Positions 7,893 to 19,000 of a stretch of DNA of 53,677 bases are shown here, piece by piece. Where the stretch lies: positions 14,446 to 68,122 of the forward strand of contig NZ_FPJE01000025.1 of NCBI RefSeq assembly GCF_900119185.1, given 5' to 3'. Positions within the stretch are counted from its first letter, which is position 1, and every line of letters begins with the position of its first letter. The notes below the pieces were generated by a model. It saw nothing but the letters and a program-made list of their open reading frames with translations. It searched no databases and was not told where the DNA came from. The DNA comes from Sinomicrobium oceani (lineage in GTDB: Bacteria > Bacteroidota > Bacteroidia > Flavobacteriales > Flavobacteriaceae). Made by a program: the position numbers and the translations under genes.

Positions 7893-9323
7893 ATGGAGGA
7901 AGATTATGATATTATCGTCGTAGGGTCCGGCCCCAACGGGCTGGCTGCAGCCATAAAACTGCAGTCGGAGGGATTACAGGTGCTGCTCATAGAAGGTAAA
8001 GAAACTATCGGGGGCGGGATGCGTACGGCCGAACTTACGCTGCCTGGGTTCCGGCACGACATCTGTTCTGCGGTGCACCCGACTGCCCTGGCTTCACCCT
8101 TTATGGCTTCCCTGCCACTACACAGGCACGGGCTGAGATACATCTGGCCGGAGATAGATTGTGCACATCCCTTCGACGACGGTTCCGCAGCGCACCTGGA
8201 GCGGTCCGTGCGCCGCAGTGCAGCTTCCCTTGGACAAGACACCAAAGCATACTGTGATATCTATACCGATCTCGCCTCATATTGGTGCGATATTGCTCCG
8301 GATGTTCTCGGACCTCTGACTTTTCCTTCCTGTCCCCGGAACATGCTGAAATTCGGGATGAGGGCATTACAGCCGGCCACCTGGTTTGCAAGACATTTCC
8401 GTACCCGGGCGGGTAAAGGGCTCTGGGCAGGTATGGCCGCACATTCTTTGCAGCCCCTGAGTAATTATGCGACATCAGCCATAGGGCTGGTCCTCACGGC
8501 ATCCGGGCACGATGGCGGATGGCCCGTACCGGAAGGAGGATCACAGGCCATTGCCGATGCCATGGGTTCTTTGTTTACTTCGATGGGGGGAACCGTCCAC
8601 ACCGGATACTATGTGCGTTCGCTGGAAGAGCTTCCACACGCCCGTGCCGTACTTCTCGATGTAACGCCCCGGCAATTACTGGACATAGCAGGAGACAGGC
8701 TGTCCGCATTTTATCGATGGCAGCTGAAGAGGTACCGCTATGGAATGGGGGTTTTTAAAATAGACTGGGCTCTCGACGAACCCATACCTTTTAAGGCCGA
8801 AGCATGCAGGAGGGCAGGAACCGTTCACCTCGGCAACACCCTGGAGGAAATTGTGCACTCCGAAAAGCAGGCAGCACAGGGGAAGCTTGCCGGCAACCCT
8901 TTCGTATTACTTACACAACCCAGTATAATAGACCATAAGCGTTCGCCCGAAGGGAAGCATACGGCCTGGGCATATTGCCATGTGCCCCACGGATCTGTAG
9001 CAGACCGTACAGAAGCTATAGAGAACCAGGTGGAGCGGTTTGCTCCCGGTTTTAAGGATGTGATACTGGCCAGGAACACGATGAATACCATAGCAATGCA
9101 GGATTACAATCCCAATTACGTAGGAGGCGATATCAATGGCGGGGTTATCGACATCGGACAGCTTTTTACCCGGCCGGCATGGCGCAGGTCACCGTATCGT
9201 ACCTCGGCAAAAGGAGTGTACCTATGTTCGTCTTCCACACCGCCGGGCGGAGGCGTACACGGTATGTGCGGATACCATGCCGCTGTCCGGGTCCTGAAAG
9301 ACCTGGGACATCCGCGAAGATGA
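7893..9323 (+). CDS. Phytoene desaturase-like FAD/NAD(P)-dependent oxidoreductase
   Basis: 476 residues. The N-terminus has the dinucleotide-binding signature DIIVVGSGPNGLAAAIKL (about 5-22) followed by an acidic strand end (LLIEGKETIGGGMRT). The C-terminus carries STPPGGGVHGMCGYHAA (about 450-466), the FAD-contacting motif of carotenoid desaturase/retinol saturase-like flavoproteins (COG1233). No crt neighbours are present, so a carotenoid role is not supported by context; close relatives act on diverse lipids or are uncharacterised. It lies 63 bp after the small membrane protein and is convergent with the HTCS gene 25 bp downstream. Confidence 0.85.
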   Translation: MEEDYDIIVVGSGPNGLAAAIKLQSEGLQVLLIEGKETIGGGMRTAELTLPGFRHDICSAVHPTALASPFMASLPLHRHGLRYIWPEIDCAHPFDDGSAAHLERSVRRSAASLGQDTKAYCDIYTDLASYWCDIAPDVLGPLTFPSCPRNMLKFGMRALQPATWFARHFRTRAGKGLWAGMAAHSLQPLSNYATSAIGLVLTASGHDGGWPVPEGGSQAIADAMGSLFTSMGGTVHTGYYVRSLEELPHARAVLLDVTPRQLLDIAGDRLSAFYRWQLKRYRYGMGVFKIDWALDEPIPFKAEACRRAGTVHLGNTLEEIVHSEKQAAQGKLAGNPFVLLTQPSIIDHKRSPEGKHTAWAYCHVPHGSVADRTEAIENQVERFAPGFKDVILARNTMNTIAMQDYNPNYVGGDINGGVIDIGQLFTRPAWRRSPYRTSAKGVYLCSSSTPPGGGVHGMCGYHAAVRVLKDLGHPRR

Positions 9324-9348
9324 CACCTGTTTTTCTCTTGGCACGTTT

Positions 9349-12300
9349 TTAGTGCACGCTGGCTTCTTCCGGGACCTTCTCCCTGTAGACCGTCGGTGTA
9401 AGCCCGTAAAATTCCTTGAACCCGGACGAAAATTTGGAAACATTGGAGAACCCGGTCGCATAAGCGATTTCGGTAATGCTCAGGTTATTGGTACGGAGTA
9501 GTTCACCGGCCTGTTTGAGGCGTATGTTCCTTATAAAATCGCGGGGCGACTGGTTGGTGAGCTCCTTGAGTTTCCGGAAAAGATGAACACGACTGATCCC
9601 GATCTCCGAAGCCATCATCTCTACGTTAAGCTCCGGATTAGCAATGTTTTCGTTGATGAGTTTTGTGACTTTTTGCAGCAGTTTTTCATCCGCCGATTTG
9701 ATACTGATCTTACTCAGTTTATCTTCCTTGATCTGATTTCCGCAGTATATGTTTTTCAATAACTCCCTGTTTTTAATCAGGTTGCGTACGGTTTTTTTGA
9801 GGATCTCTATGTTAAAGGGCTTGGACAGGTAGGCGTCCGCTCCTATGGACAACCCTTCGATATTATCGTTGATCCCCGTTTTAGCCGTAAGCAAGACTAC
9901 CGGAATATGGTTGATATTCACATTTTGTTTAATTCTTTTGCATAGCGCGATCCCGTCAATTTCGGGCATTTTCACATCACTGATAATGATATCCGGATTT
10001 TTCCTGAGTATCTGCATAAGGGCCTGTTTACCATTACAACATTCCGCCACATGATATAACGGGGCCAGTTCTTTGTGCAGATAGTTTCGTATTTCTTCGT
10101 CATCATCCACGATGAGTACGTTATACTTCGTACTCGAACGGACATGTTCATCATCCGTAGCTTCGGAGAAACTGGTAATATAAGGTTCTCTTCTCGGTTC
10201 GTATTGGTGAGACGGTGTTACGGGAGTTTCGGAAGGCAGGAGCCCGAAATGATGAGCTTCCATAGGGATCTCGATCACAAATGTAGCCCCTTGGTTTTCC
10301 GGGGTATTCACAGCACGGATGGTACCGTAATGCAGGTTTACGATAGACCGGGTGAAATGCAGTCCTATTCCCGTACCTTCCACCGGCTTGTCCGGATCGG
10401 GGTTCTGGTAAAACCTGTTAAAGATGCGTTCGGTTTCTTCCGGTTTAATGCCCGCACCGCTGTCCTGCACGGTAATTCGGGCATAATCTTCCCCGTTATC
10501 GTGTTTTATCACATCAAGGGTCAGTCGTATGACACCGTTATCGGGTGTGAATTTAAAGGCGTTGGACAATACGTTCTGGATGACCTTATCAAAATAGGCG
10601 GGGTCTGCATACATAAACAAAGCGGGGACATTGTGCCGGAATTCGAAATGTATATTCTGGGCCTGGATACGGTCTTCGAATAACGTGCACACTTTTTCAA
10701 TAAACCCGATGATCTCGATTTTTCGGAATTGCATGGTTATTTGTCCCTTATCGATCTTTCGGACATCGATAAGCTGATTAATCAGGTGCAGGATACGCTC
10801 CGAGTTTCGCCGGATCAGTTTATAGGTACGCTGACGGGTAGGGTCTCTATCGGAATGTATGAGTTTGGTCAGCGGATTTATGATCAGCGATATCGGGGTT
10901 TTTATTTCATGAGAGATATTGATAAAAAACTGTAGTTTGGCTTCGTTGATCTTATTGTTGTAATGCTGCTTACGGATCTTTTTCCGGGTTTTATACCATT
11001 GCCGTACCTGGTAGTAGATGAGAAAACCGATAAGCAGGACTAATGCCCCGTAAGATATCCTGGCCCATACCGAAGCATACCACGGGGGGTGGATGATTAC
11101 CGTGATTTCCTCAGGAGGTGAAAAGGCCTTGTTTTCCCGGGCTTTTACACGAAATGTATAGGTGCCCGGTACGAGATCATTAAAAGTAATGTTGTTTCCT
11201 ACCTGTCGTAGACTCACCCAGTTGTTAGTGTTGAGCGTATAATAATAGGTGACTTTTTCGGGAGAAGTGAAGTTGGTCGTGGCAAATTCGATACTGAATG
11301 TATTATCGGAATAGGCCAGTTGTATGGTATCGGACTCGGTAATATTTTTTTCTATAATGTCGTATTTTCCGGACTTCATACCTTTTTTAACCTCCTTGTT
11401 CCGGATGTAAAAAGCCGTGATCTTTACATCAGGCACTTGTCCGTTATCGATAATAGCTTCAGGACGAAAAAGGGTGACCCCGTTGGTGCCTGCGAAGATA
11501 AGTTGGCCCGTTTCATCCGAATACCCTGCTCCTTTGCTGAATTCGTTACCCTGCAGACCGTCGTTGATATAGTAGTTGGTAAAGTGTTGCTTCTGCGGAT
11601 CGAATCTCGATAACCCGTGGTGCGTACTTACCCAGAGATGATTCTGGTCATCTCCCTGTATCGCACAGATAAAGTCGCTGGAGAGGCCATCTGCCATGGT
11701 GTACTTTTTATGCGCTCCGTTGCGATGTTTGCGGTACAGTCCTTCGGAGGTTCCCATCCAGAGGCTTCCGTCCTGGTCTTCGTGCAGGGTATAGATAATG
11801 GTGTTATTCAGGGAATGTTTTTTTTTCTCCGTATTGAGGAACGACATGGTATCGAGATCCAGAAACCCCAGGCCTCCATACGTTCCTATATACAACATAT
11901 TGTCTTCCGTATACAGCAGGTAGTTGATCCACTTGTTATGAAGACGGTCTTCCGGGTTGCCGTTGGGAGCCGTACAATACCGGGTTACTTCGCCGGTCTT
12001 GAGGTTTAGGGAAAAAAGTCCCGATCCCATAGAACCTATCCAAAGGTTCTTATCGCGATCTTCGGTAATGGCGTAGATGCTTTCTACTTTATGAGACTGA
12101 TCGTCCCTGAGCTGACCCATATACTCGAACTTTCCTGTTTTGCGGTCTACCCGGGCGAGTCCTTTGAGGTAAGAACCAACCCATAGATGATGTTCCGAAT
12201 CCTCGAAGATCGTCATAATGGTAGCCGGGGCATTCGGTGGAGCAAAATGAGCCACCTGCTTACCTGTTTCATCGACACCGTAGAGCCCGTCGCCGTCCGT

Positions 12301-13455
12301 TCCCACCCATAGAATACCTTTGCGGTCCTTGAATACGGACATTACACAATTGGAACCGATGGCGTTGTTCTGAGGAGACTGATAACCGATATACCGGAAA
12401 CTGTTGGTCATGGAGGGGATGAGCATAACCCCTTTCTGGAAGATACCCACCCATAAATTTCCGGATTGGTCTTCCGTAATGGAATGTACTTTTGTCTTTG
12501 AAAAATCAAAACGATTTGCTCCCGGGTTCAGGTCTGTCAACTGTCCGGTTTTCGTGTTAAAAAGCTTGATACCTTCACCATCCGTGCCGATGAGGATATG
12601 CCCTTCTTTATTGACGTATAGGGTCTTTACGGGAATTTGGGCGCGGTGCTGTGAAATGACCGACCGGAAGTTGTGTTTTTTCTCGTCGTATATAAACAGG
12701 CCTTCATGCAGATTTCCGGCATAAATATCGCCCTTGTGATCCTGGCATATACTCGAAATATTTCCCTCTCCGGTATTTGAGGTAAAGAAATGCTCGGATT
12801 TCCCGGACCTCGTTATCCGAAACAGTCCCTGGTCTTGGGTGAGGACCCATAAGGACTGTGAAGCATCTTCGAAGAGTCCGTGTACATAACCTGTAGTGAG
12901 GGATATATCGGAAGGGGTACAGAAATATTGTCCGCCTTTTTTTTGTAGCAGGAATATACCAAAGCCGGAAGTACCCACCAGGACATCCCCGTTTTTTCGC
13001 TCCGTAACCGAAGTTACGTGAGGTTGTAAACGCTTCCTTTCTGAAGTATATATAGGGATTTCCGTAAAGGACTGGGTGTCGTAATCGTAGTGTTGCAAAC
13101 CGTTGAAAAAACCGAAAAACAAGTGGCTTTCCCGGTTCTCGAATATGACCCGGACGTAATTGTTCAGTAAGCTTGTTGTGTCTTGCTGGCGGTGTTTCAG
13201 TTTTGTAAACTTGGCGCCGTCGTAACGATTGAGGCCGTCTTCGGTAGCAATCCAGATAAGTCCCCTGGAATCCTGAAAAACCTGGTTGATCATGCTGCTG
13301 GATAATTCCGTATCCGTAGAATAAAGCTTGCCGGATTGCGCAAAAAGCTCAGGCACCGTATAAAAAAAACAGCCGATGAAAGCTGCAAATACAATAGCAG
13401 GGGGACAGTAAGGGGAAATAGCTATCAAAAATCTGAAAAATAGTTGTTTCATCAT
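9349..13455 (-). CDS. Hybrid two-component system (HTCS) sensor-regulator of the xylan locus
   Basis: 1368 residues with all parts of an HTCS. A signal peptide or anchor (about 15-40) precedes a periplasmic beta-propeller sensor of repeated Reg_prop units (about 45-690; GLIWIATEDGLNRYD, NLWVGIFQKGV), a Y_Y_Y domain (about 700-785) and a transmembrane helix (about 793-815). A histidine kinase follows with phosphoacceptor His849 in ISHEIKTP, N box NVLSNAFKF and G boxes DSGAGI and GTGIGLHF. A receiver domain (about 1108-1225) has VDDDEE, phosphoacceptor Asp1160 in SDVKMPE and Lys in SKPF. The C-terminal AraC helix-turn-helix spans about 1255-1360. HTCS proteins bind a glycan fragment in the periplasm and activate the adjacent utilisation operon, here the divergent GH43-SusCD-esterase-GH10 genes. 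Two start codons stand in tandem; the first is used. Confidence 0.95.
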   Translation of the reverse strand: MMKQLFFRFLIAISPYCPPAIVFAAFIGCFFYTVPELFAQSGKLYSTDTELSSSMINQVFQDSRGLIWIATEDGLNRYDGAKFTKLKHRQQDTTSLLNNYVRVIFENRESHLFFGFFNGLQHYDYDTQSFTEIPIYTSERKRLQPHVTSVTERKNGDVLVGTSGFGIFLLQKKGGQYFCTPSDISLTTGYVHGLFEDASQSLWVLTQDQGLFRITRSGKSEHFFTSNTGEGNISSICQDHKGDIYAGNLHEGLFIYDEKKHNFRSVISQHRAQIPVKTLYVNKEGHILIGTDGEGIKLFNTKTGQLTDLNPGANRFDFSKTKVHSITEDQSGNLWVGIFQKGVMLIPSMTNSFRYIGYQSPQNNAIGSNCVMSVFKDRKGILWVGTDGDGLYGVDETGKQVAHFAPPNAPATIMTIFEDSEHHLWVGSYLKGLARVDRKTGKFEYMGQLRDDQSHKVESIYAITEDRDKNLWIGSMGSGLFSLNLKTGEVTRYCTAPNGNPEDRLHNKWINYLLYTEDNMLYIGTYGGLGFLDLDTMSFLNTEKKKHSLNNTIIYTLHEDQDGSLWMGTSEGLYRKHRNGAHKKYTMADGLSSDFICAIQGDDQNHLWVSTHHGLSRFDPQKQHFTNYYINDGLQGNEFSKGAGYSDETGQLIFAGTNGVTLFRPEAIIDNGQVPDVKITAFYIRNKEVKKGMKSGKYDIIEKNITESDTIQLAYSDNTFSIEFATTNFTSPEKVTYYYTLNTNNWVSLRQVGNNITFNDLVPGTYTFRVKARENKAFSPPEEITVIIHPPWYASVWARISYGALVLLIGFLIYYQVRQWYKTRKKIRKQHYNNKINEAKLQFFINISHEIKTPISLIINPLTKLIHSDRDPTRQRTYKLIRRNSERILHLINQLIDVRKIDKGQITMQFRKIEIIGFIEKVCTLFEDRIQAQNIHFEFRHNVPALFMYADPAYFDKVIQNVLSNAFKFTPDNGVIRLTLDVIKHDNGEDYARITVQDSGAGIKPEETERIFNRFYQNPDPDKPVEGTGIGLHFTRSIVNLHYGTIRAVNTPENQGATFVIEIPMEAHHFGLLPSETPVTPSHQYEPRREPYITSFSEATDDEHVRSSTKYNVLIVDDDEEIRNYLHKELAPLYHVAECCNGKQALMQILRKNPDIIISDVKMPEIDGIALCKRIKQNVNINHIPVVLLTAKTGINDNIEGLSIGADAYLSKPFNIEILKKTVRNLIKNRELLKNIYCGNQIKEDKLSKISIKSADEKLLQKVTKLINENIANPELNVEMMASEIGISRVHLFRKLKELTNQSPRDFIRNIRLKQAGELLRTNNLSITEIAYATGFSNVSKFSSGFKEFYGLTPTVYREKVPEEASVH

Positions 13456-13577
13456 GGCAGTAACTTATAATTTAAACACCGATCACTACATTTTTCGTAA
13501 TGTTCACACGACCTTCCGAAGTTCGCTCCCGGAAAGCGATAAAACCTGGCCGGATTCCATGAATATTCCGTGGGCTC

Positions 13578-13597
13578 ATATAGTGTATACACCATAT
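13578..13597. promoter_or_regulatory. 20-bp palindrome upstream of HTCS gene
   Basis: ATAT-A-GTGTATACAC-C-ATAT: a perfect 10-bp core palindrome with matching ATAT flanks, mismatched only at the two spacer positions. It lies about 125 bp upstream of the HTCS start and has operator-like symmetry; the binding protein is unknown. Confidence 0.4.
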
Positions 13598-13939
13598 AGT
13601 TTTTATGACTACAATGTATGCTTATTTTTTTATATTCTCAATTTTTTAGATAAAAAAATATTAACAATACTGTTTTGAGGTCTTGTTTTAAAGTATTTAA
13701 TATGATGTATCTCATTTGATATCCGGTTTTTGGGCCATTAAACAGTCTTGGCCAGGCTTCCTGTGGTAAATTATTAATATGAATATTACGTAATTGTGTT
13801 TTTGATAGTATTCGGTGGTTTAAAATGATATTTTCGTATATTCTGTAGGTTAAGTATTGTTAAATATTCTGTGATTTCGTGCCGGTGTAACGTAACGGAA
13901 AGGAATTGTAACATTACGAATAGTCATTTTGACAATTAG

Positions 13940-13955
13940 GGGGTACTTTTACCCC
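13940..13955. promoter_or_regulatory. 16-bp palindrome upstream of xylan operon
   Basis: GGGGTA-CTTT-TACCCC, a perfect 6-bp inverted repeat with a 4-base centre, about 140 bp before the first GH43 start codon. It could be an operator, or a small hairpin in a leader RNA. No T tract follows, so a terminator is unlikely. Confidence 0.4.
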
Positions 13956-14094
13956 ATGTGATAACAGCTAAATCGCAAGTGAAAAAAAGTTTTTTGAAGC
14001 GAACTGTTATTGTGCAGATGAAGAGGTCCCGCGTGTTATTTTCCGACATGCGGAGAACACAGCTTTAAGCGTTAATTAATCTACAGAACCGACC

Positions 14095-15831
14095 ATGTTA
14101 AACACACCATGTTTGTCCGTATTGCGGAGGTTTGTACCTTGCATTGTATACCTTGTAGCGTTCATGTCTTGCGGCCCTGAAGCAAAGAAAGACGAGAATG
14201 TGCCGGTAGCTCCTCATACGGCTTTCTTTGATTACTTTAATTATACCGGGAAAGATGATTTTTATACAGAGAATCCGCTGCCGGATAACTCCTCTTTTTA
14301 CAATCCCATCCTTCCCGGGTGGTATTCCGATCCCAGTATATGCCGTAACGGCGATGATTATTTTATGGTAACGAGTACGTTTTCCTATTTTCCGGGAGTT
14401 CCGTTATTTCATAGTAAAGACCTCATGAACTGGAAACAGGTGGGGAATATTCTCCGTCGCTCCGCTCAGCTCAAACTGGACAATCAACGTGTCAGTCAGG
14501 GGATATTTGCACCGGCCATCAGTTACAATCCGCACAACCGGACGTATTACATGATTACGACCAATATCGGCGGTGGTAATTTTTTTGTCAAGACCCGTGA
14601 TCCTTTCGGGGATTGGTCGGATCCTGTATGGTTGCCCGGGGTACACGGCATCGATCCGTCTTTTCTTTTTGATGAGGACGGAAAAGCTTACATCGTGAAT
14701 AATGACGAACCTGACGGAGGGTCTGCCTATGAAGGGCACAGGGCGATCCGTATCCACGAATTTGACGTGGAAACGGAAAAGACAAAGGGAGAGGGGAAAA
14801 TGATCATAAACGGAGGGGTAGATCTCAAAGAGAAGCCAATCTGGATAGAAGGACCGCACCTGTACCATATAAACGGGAAGTATTTTCTGATGTGTGCCGA
14901 AGGTGGAACTTCGGTAGATCACCGTGAGGTTATATTTGTTTCCGACAGTCCGATGGGGCCTTTTAAGCCCTGGGATAAGAACCCGATCCTCACCCAGAGA
15001 CACCTGGACCCGGACCGTCCTTTACCGGTTACCTGCGCAGGGCATGCCGATCTTATACAAAAAGACAATGGCGAGTGGTGGGGCGTGTTCCTCGCCTGCC
15101 GTCCGCTGGAGAACGATTTTGAGAATCTGGGCCGGGAAACATTCATGATGCCGGTACAATGGAGTGAAGACGGGTTTCCCTTTATGACAACGGGTGATGA
15201 AGTCGTACCGAGAATCGTGAAAATGGACGGAGTGCAACGGGCAGACCGTGTTACGTTCGGGAATTTTACGGTACGGGAAAATTTTGATGCTCCGCAGTTG
15301 GGTGCCGAATGGATGACCCTGAGAGGACCGGCGGAAGGGCTCTACACGCTTAAGGAAAACCCGGGGTACCTCGCGCTTAAAACAGCTGAGGTGAATACAT
15401 CGGAACTCAAAGAGCCTGCTTTTGTGGCCCGAAGGTTACAACACCATAAATTCGAATGTGAGACCCGAATGCATTTTCTTCCGGAAACCGATAAGGAGCA
15501 AGCCGGGTTGGTCCTGTTTAAAGACGAAAAACATCAATATGCATTCCTGGTACACAAAACCGGGGAAGAGACCGAAGTAACCGTACATAAAATAAGCCCC
15601 GAAGGGGTGGAGGTTATCGGTAAACAGGCACTTTCTTCCGAAGACAAAACAGGGGTGTTACTGAAAATAACCTCTTCAGGAAAACATTTCGATTTCACCT
15701 TTAAGCAAGGAAGTGATGACTGGAAAAAGGTCGCGGAACATATTCCGGCAAGACACCTTTCTACAGCGAACTCTTATGGCTTTACAGGTACAACGGTGGG
15801 AATGTATGCCAGTTCCAAAGCGTTTAAGTAG
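14095..15831 (+). CDS. GH43 lipoprotein, beta-xylosidase/alpha-L-arabinofuranosidase type
   Basis: 578 residues. A lipoprotein signal ends at Cys26 (VAFMSC). The five-bladed propeller catalytic domain (about 68-385) contains the three GH43 acids: general base Asp79 in GWYSDPS, pKa-modulating Asp187 in GIDPS and general acid Glu252 in IEGPH. A beta-sandwich domain of the XynB C-terminal type follows (about 400-578). The family hydrolyses xylooligosaccharides or arabinofuranosyl side chains. As a lipoprotein it probably sits on the outer membrane surface or in the periplasm. It is first in the operon, 206 bp before susC, and is likely HTCS-controlled. The exact substrate cannot be told from the sequence. 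Confidence 0.9.
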   Translation: MLNTPCLSVLRRFVPCIVYLVAFMSCGPEAKKDENVPVAPHTAFFDYFNYTGKDDFYTENPLPDNSSFYNPILPGWYSDPSICRNGDDYFMVTSTFSYFPGVPLFHSKDLMNWKQVGNILRRSAQLKLDNQRVSQGIFAPAISYNPHNRTYYMITTNIGGGNFFVKTRDPFGDWSDPVWLPGVHGIDPSFLFDEDGKAYIVNNDEPDGGSAYEGHRAIRIHEFDVETEKTKGEGKMIINGGVDLKEKPIWIEGPHLYHINGKYFLMCAEGGTSVDHREVIFVSDSPMGPFKPWDKNPILTQRHLDPDRPLPVTCAGHADLIQKDNGEWWGVFLACRPLENDFENLGRETFMMPVQWSEDGFPFMTTGDEVVPRIVKMDGVQRADRVTFGNFTVRENFDAPQLGAEWMTLRGPAEGLYTLKENPGYLALKTAEVNTSELKEPAFVARRLQHHKFECETRMHFLPETDKEQAGLVLFKDEKHQYAFLVHKTGEETEVTVHKISPEGVEVIGKQALSSEDKTGVLLKITSSGKHFDFTFKQGSDDWKKVAEHIPARHLSTANSYGFTGTTVGMYASSKAFK

Positions 15832-16037
15832 TGTGAAAAAAACAGAAGCTGTCGTACTCTTTTTTAATTCCTTTTTGAATGTACAGCTCGTTTTTATAAT
15901 AATGTGTGTGAAGTTTAACCAATCAGAAAATTAAAAACCAAACCTCGTAACACAGGGAAGTTTTTTTGGCGGACAGGGCAGGTAATAACAACGTGTTCAA
16001 ACGCTTTTGGTTTTTAGTTGCTTTAAAATCAAAATCT

Positions 16038-19000
16038 ATGCAAAGTGTAAATGTACAATCTTTATGGCAGCAGTGTTGTCGATGGCTTTTCAGAATAGCC
16101 TTTTCGCTGGTGCTGATGTTTTCTTTTACGGTCTATGCCCAGGCTCAGCAGACCGTATCGGGGAGAACGCTTGACGAATCGGGGGTGGAACTTCCCGGGG
16201 TAAGTGTCCGGGTAAAAGGAACAAACACCGGGGCTGTCAGTGATTTTGACGGGAATTACAGTATCCAGGTACCCGATGCCAATGCTGTACTCGTATTTTC
16301 TTATGTAGGTTTTAAGACCGTGGAAATTAACGTAGGAGGACGATCGTCTGTCGATGTCACTCTCGAAGAAGATCTGCAGCAACTCGATGAAGTTGTGGTA
16401 GTCGGATACGGAACACAGCGAAAAGAAGCGGTGACCGGTTCTGTAGCTTCCGTAAAAGGAGGAGAGATCCGTGAAATGCCAGCGCCTAACATCTCCCAGG
16501 CTATCCAGGGACGTGTGGCAGGGGTGGAGATGACCCCTACTTCGAGTAAACCCGGCGCCTCCATGCAGATCCGTATTCGAGGTACCCGGTCGCTTAACGC
16601 CAGTAATGATCCGCTTGTGGTACTGGACGGAATTCCTTTCGGAGGTTCGATAGGAGATATCAACCCTAATGATATCAAAAGTCTTGATATCCTCAAAGAT
16701 GCTTCCGCCACGGCCATCTATGGATCGAGAGGAGCCAACGGGGTGATCCTGGTGACTACAAACCGCGGGCAGGCCGGGCAGGACGCTAAAATAACCTATA
16801 ACGGATACACCGGTATACGCACCCTGTTTTCTAAATTCCCGATGATGGACGGACCGGAGTTTGTAGCGCTTCGGGCTGCGGCAGGACAATTTGATAATAC
16901 CCTCGATGAGTCGGATGATACCAATACCGACTGGCAGGATATGATTTTCAAGACCGGTATGCTTACCAGTCATGATATCGGGGTGACCGGGGGAACACAA
17001 AAAGGGAGCTATAGCTTTAACGTAGGTTACTATAAAGATGAAGCCGTGGTGCCGTTACAAAATTACGAACGTCTGTCCCTTAGGGGCTCGTTTGACCAGG
17101 GGATAGGAGAGTTTATCCGCGTCGGACTGACGACGAATAATACTTATGCCGTAACCAACGGGAACAATTCGCCTGCCGTAGGGATGGCGCTCGGGCGTTC
17201 GCCGATAGCAAATCCGTATAATGAAGACGGTTCCCTGAAAAATACATTGCTCGAACAGACTTCCGGAGCGCAATGGGTGCCCGGCAGAAAGCGTTTCGAA
17301 TCGCTCGGAGATAAGTACGTGGACCAGAATCGTGCCTTCAGTTCTTATAACAGTTTGTATGCCGAGCTGGATATTCCGTATGTAGAAGGATTAAAGTATC
17401 GTATGAATCTCGGGTTGAACTACCGCCAGAGCAATGACGGTAGTTATACCGGCGAAGGGGTGTTCAGTGGTATAACCGACAACCCTTCTACGGCCTCCAT
17501 TGCCAATGCACATACGACGGAATGGACAATAGAGCATATGCTTACCTATGATCGTACGTTTGCTGAAAAGCATAACCTGAACGTGGTAGCATTATATTCC
17601 GCACAGGAATCCCGCTATAACAGGTCGTATGTCTGGGCCAGGGATATTCCGGCAGATCACTTTCAGTTCTACAACCTGGGGCAGGCCCAGGGAGAGATCA
17701 ATGTCAATCCCGGAGAGCAATGGTACAATGTCAGCGGCCTGATGTCTTATATGGGGCGAGCCATGTATTCCTATGACGATCGCTATATGTTGAGTGCAAC
17801 GTTCCGTTCGGACGGTTCTTCGAGATTGGCCAAAGGCCATCAGTGGCATTCCTACCCGGCCATATCGGCAGGATGGAACATCGCTAAAGAGTCTTTTATG
17901 AAAAACGTGGAAAGCATAGATCAGTTAAAATTCCGGGTAGGTTTCGGACAAACGTCCAATCAGTCCGTTGATCCGTACAAGACACTCGGTTTACTGGCCA
18001 CAAGACCTTATAATTTCGGAGATGAATTTGCCATGGGATATTATCTTTCCGAATTGCCCAATGCGGATCTGGGGTGGGAGTATTCCGAAACCTGGAACTT
18101 CGGTCTGGATTTTTCCTTTTTCAACAACAGGCTATCCGGTACTGCCGAATATTATATTCAGAATACAAATGATGTATTGCTTGGCGTAGGATTACCTCCG
18201 ACGACCGGGGTAGGGAGCTATACGGCCAATATCGGGAAGACCCAGAACAAAGGGATGGAATTTTCGCTGAACGGACTTATTCTCGATAATCCGGACGGGT
18301 TGAGCTGGGAAGCCGGGATCAATGTCTATGCCAACCGGAACAAACTGGTAGCCCTGGCATCGGGGCAGCAGCGCGATGAAGGAAACTGGTGGTTCGTAGG
18401 ACATCCTATAGATGTGATCTACGATTATGAACGTACAGGATTGTGGCAGGAAGACGATCCGTATCGGGATATCCTCGAGCCCGGGGGGAATGCAGGGATG
18501 ATCAAGGTAAAATATACCGGAGATTATAATGCGGACGGATCGCCGACCAGGGCTATCGGTGCCGAAGACAGGCAGATCCGCGATTTACAGCCCAGGTTTC
18601 AGGGAGGATTTAATACCAGGCTCACCTACAAGAATTTCGATTTTAGTATGGTAGGGGCTTTTAAGAGCGGAGGAACACTGATCAGTGCACTTTACGGCTC
18701 TTCCGGATACCTGAACACCTTGAACGGCCGTGCAGGTAATAACGTCAGTGTGGATTACTGGACCCCGGAAAACACAGATGCAAAATACCCGAAACCCGGA
18801 GGAATCCAGACCAGTGATAATCCCAAATACGGAAGTACGCTGGGCTATTTCGACGCTTCTTTTCTCAAGGTGCGTACCATCACACTCGGATATAATTTTG
18901 ACCAGAAATTTATCACGGATGCGGGGATCGACAGGTTACGGTTGTATTGTACCGTGCAGAACCCGTTTGTACTTTTCTCGCCTTACACCCGGGAATCGGG

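Larger units (their letters stand above)
13456..14094. other. Regulatory intergenic region between HTCS gene and xylan operon
   Basis: 639 bp, AT-rich, no credible gene. It separates divergent genes and should contain both promoters and the HTCS binding sites. It holds two palindromes (13578-13597 and 13940-13955) and a pair of similar segments, GTAACGTAACG near 13888 and GTAACATTACG near 13909. No exact TAnnTTTG element was found. Confidence 0.6.

Noticed and set aside
9341-9355. GCAC/GTGC mini-hairpin between the convergent oxidoreductase and HTCS genes
   Set aside because: A 4-bp stem is too weak to call a terminator.
15847-15887. AGCTGT/ACAGCT inverted repeat after the first GH43
   Set aside because: A 6-bp stem with a 29-nt loop is weak; not called as a terminator.
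15966-16037. Upstream TTG start extending the first SusC by 24 residues
   Set aside because: The extension is charged and not leader-like; ATG 16038 gives a normal signal peptide.
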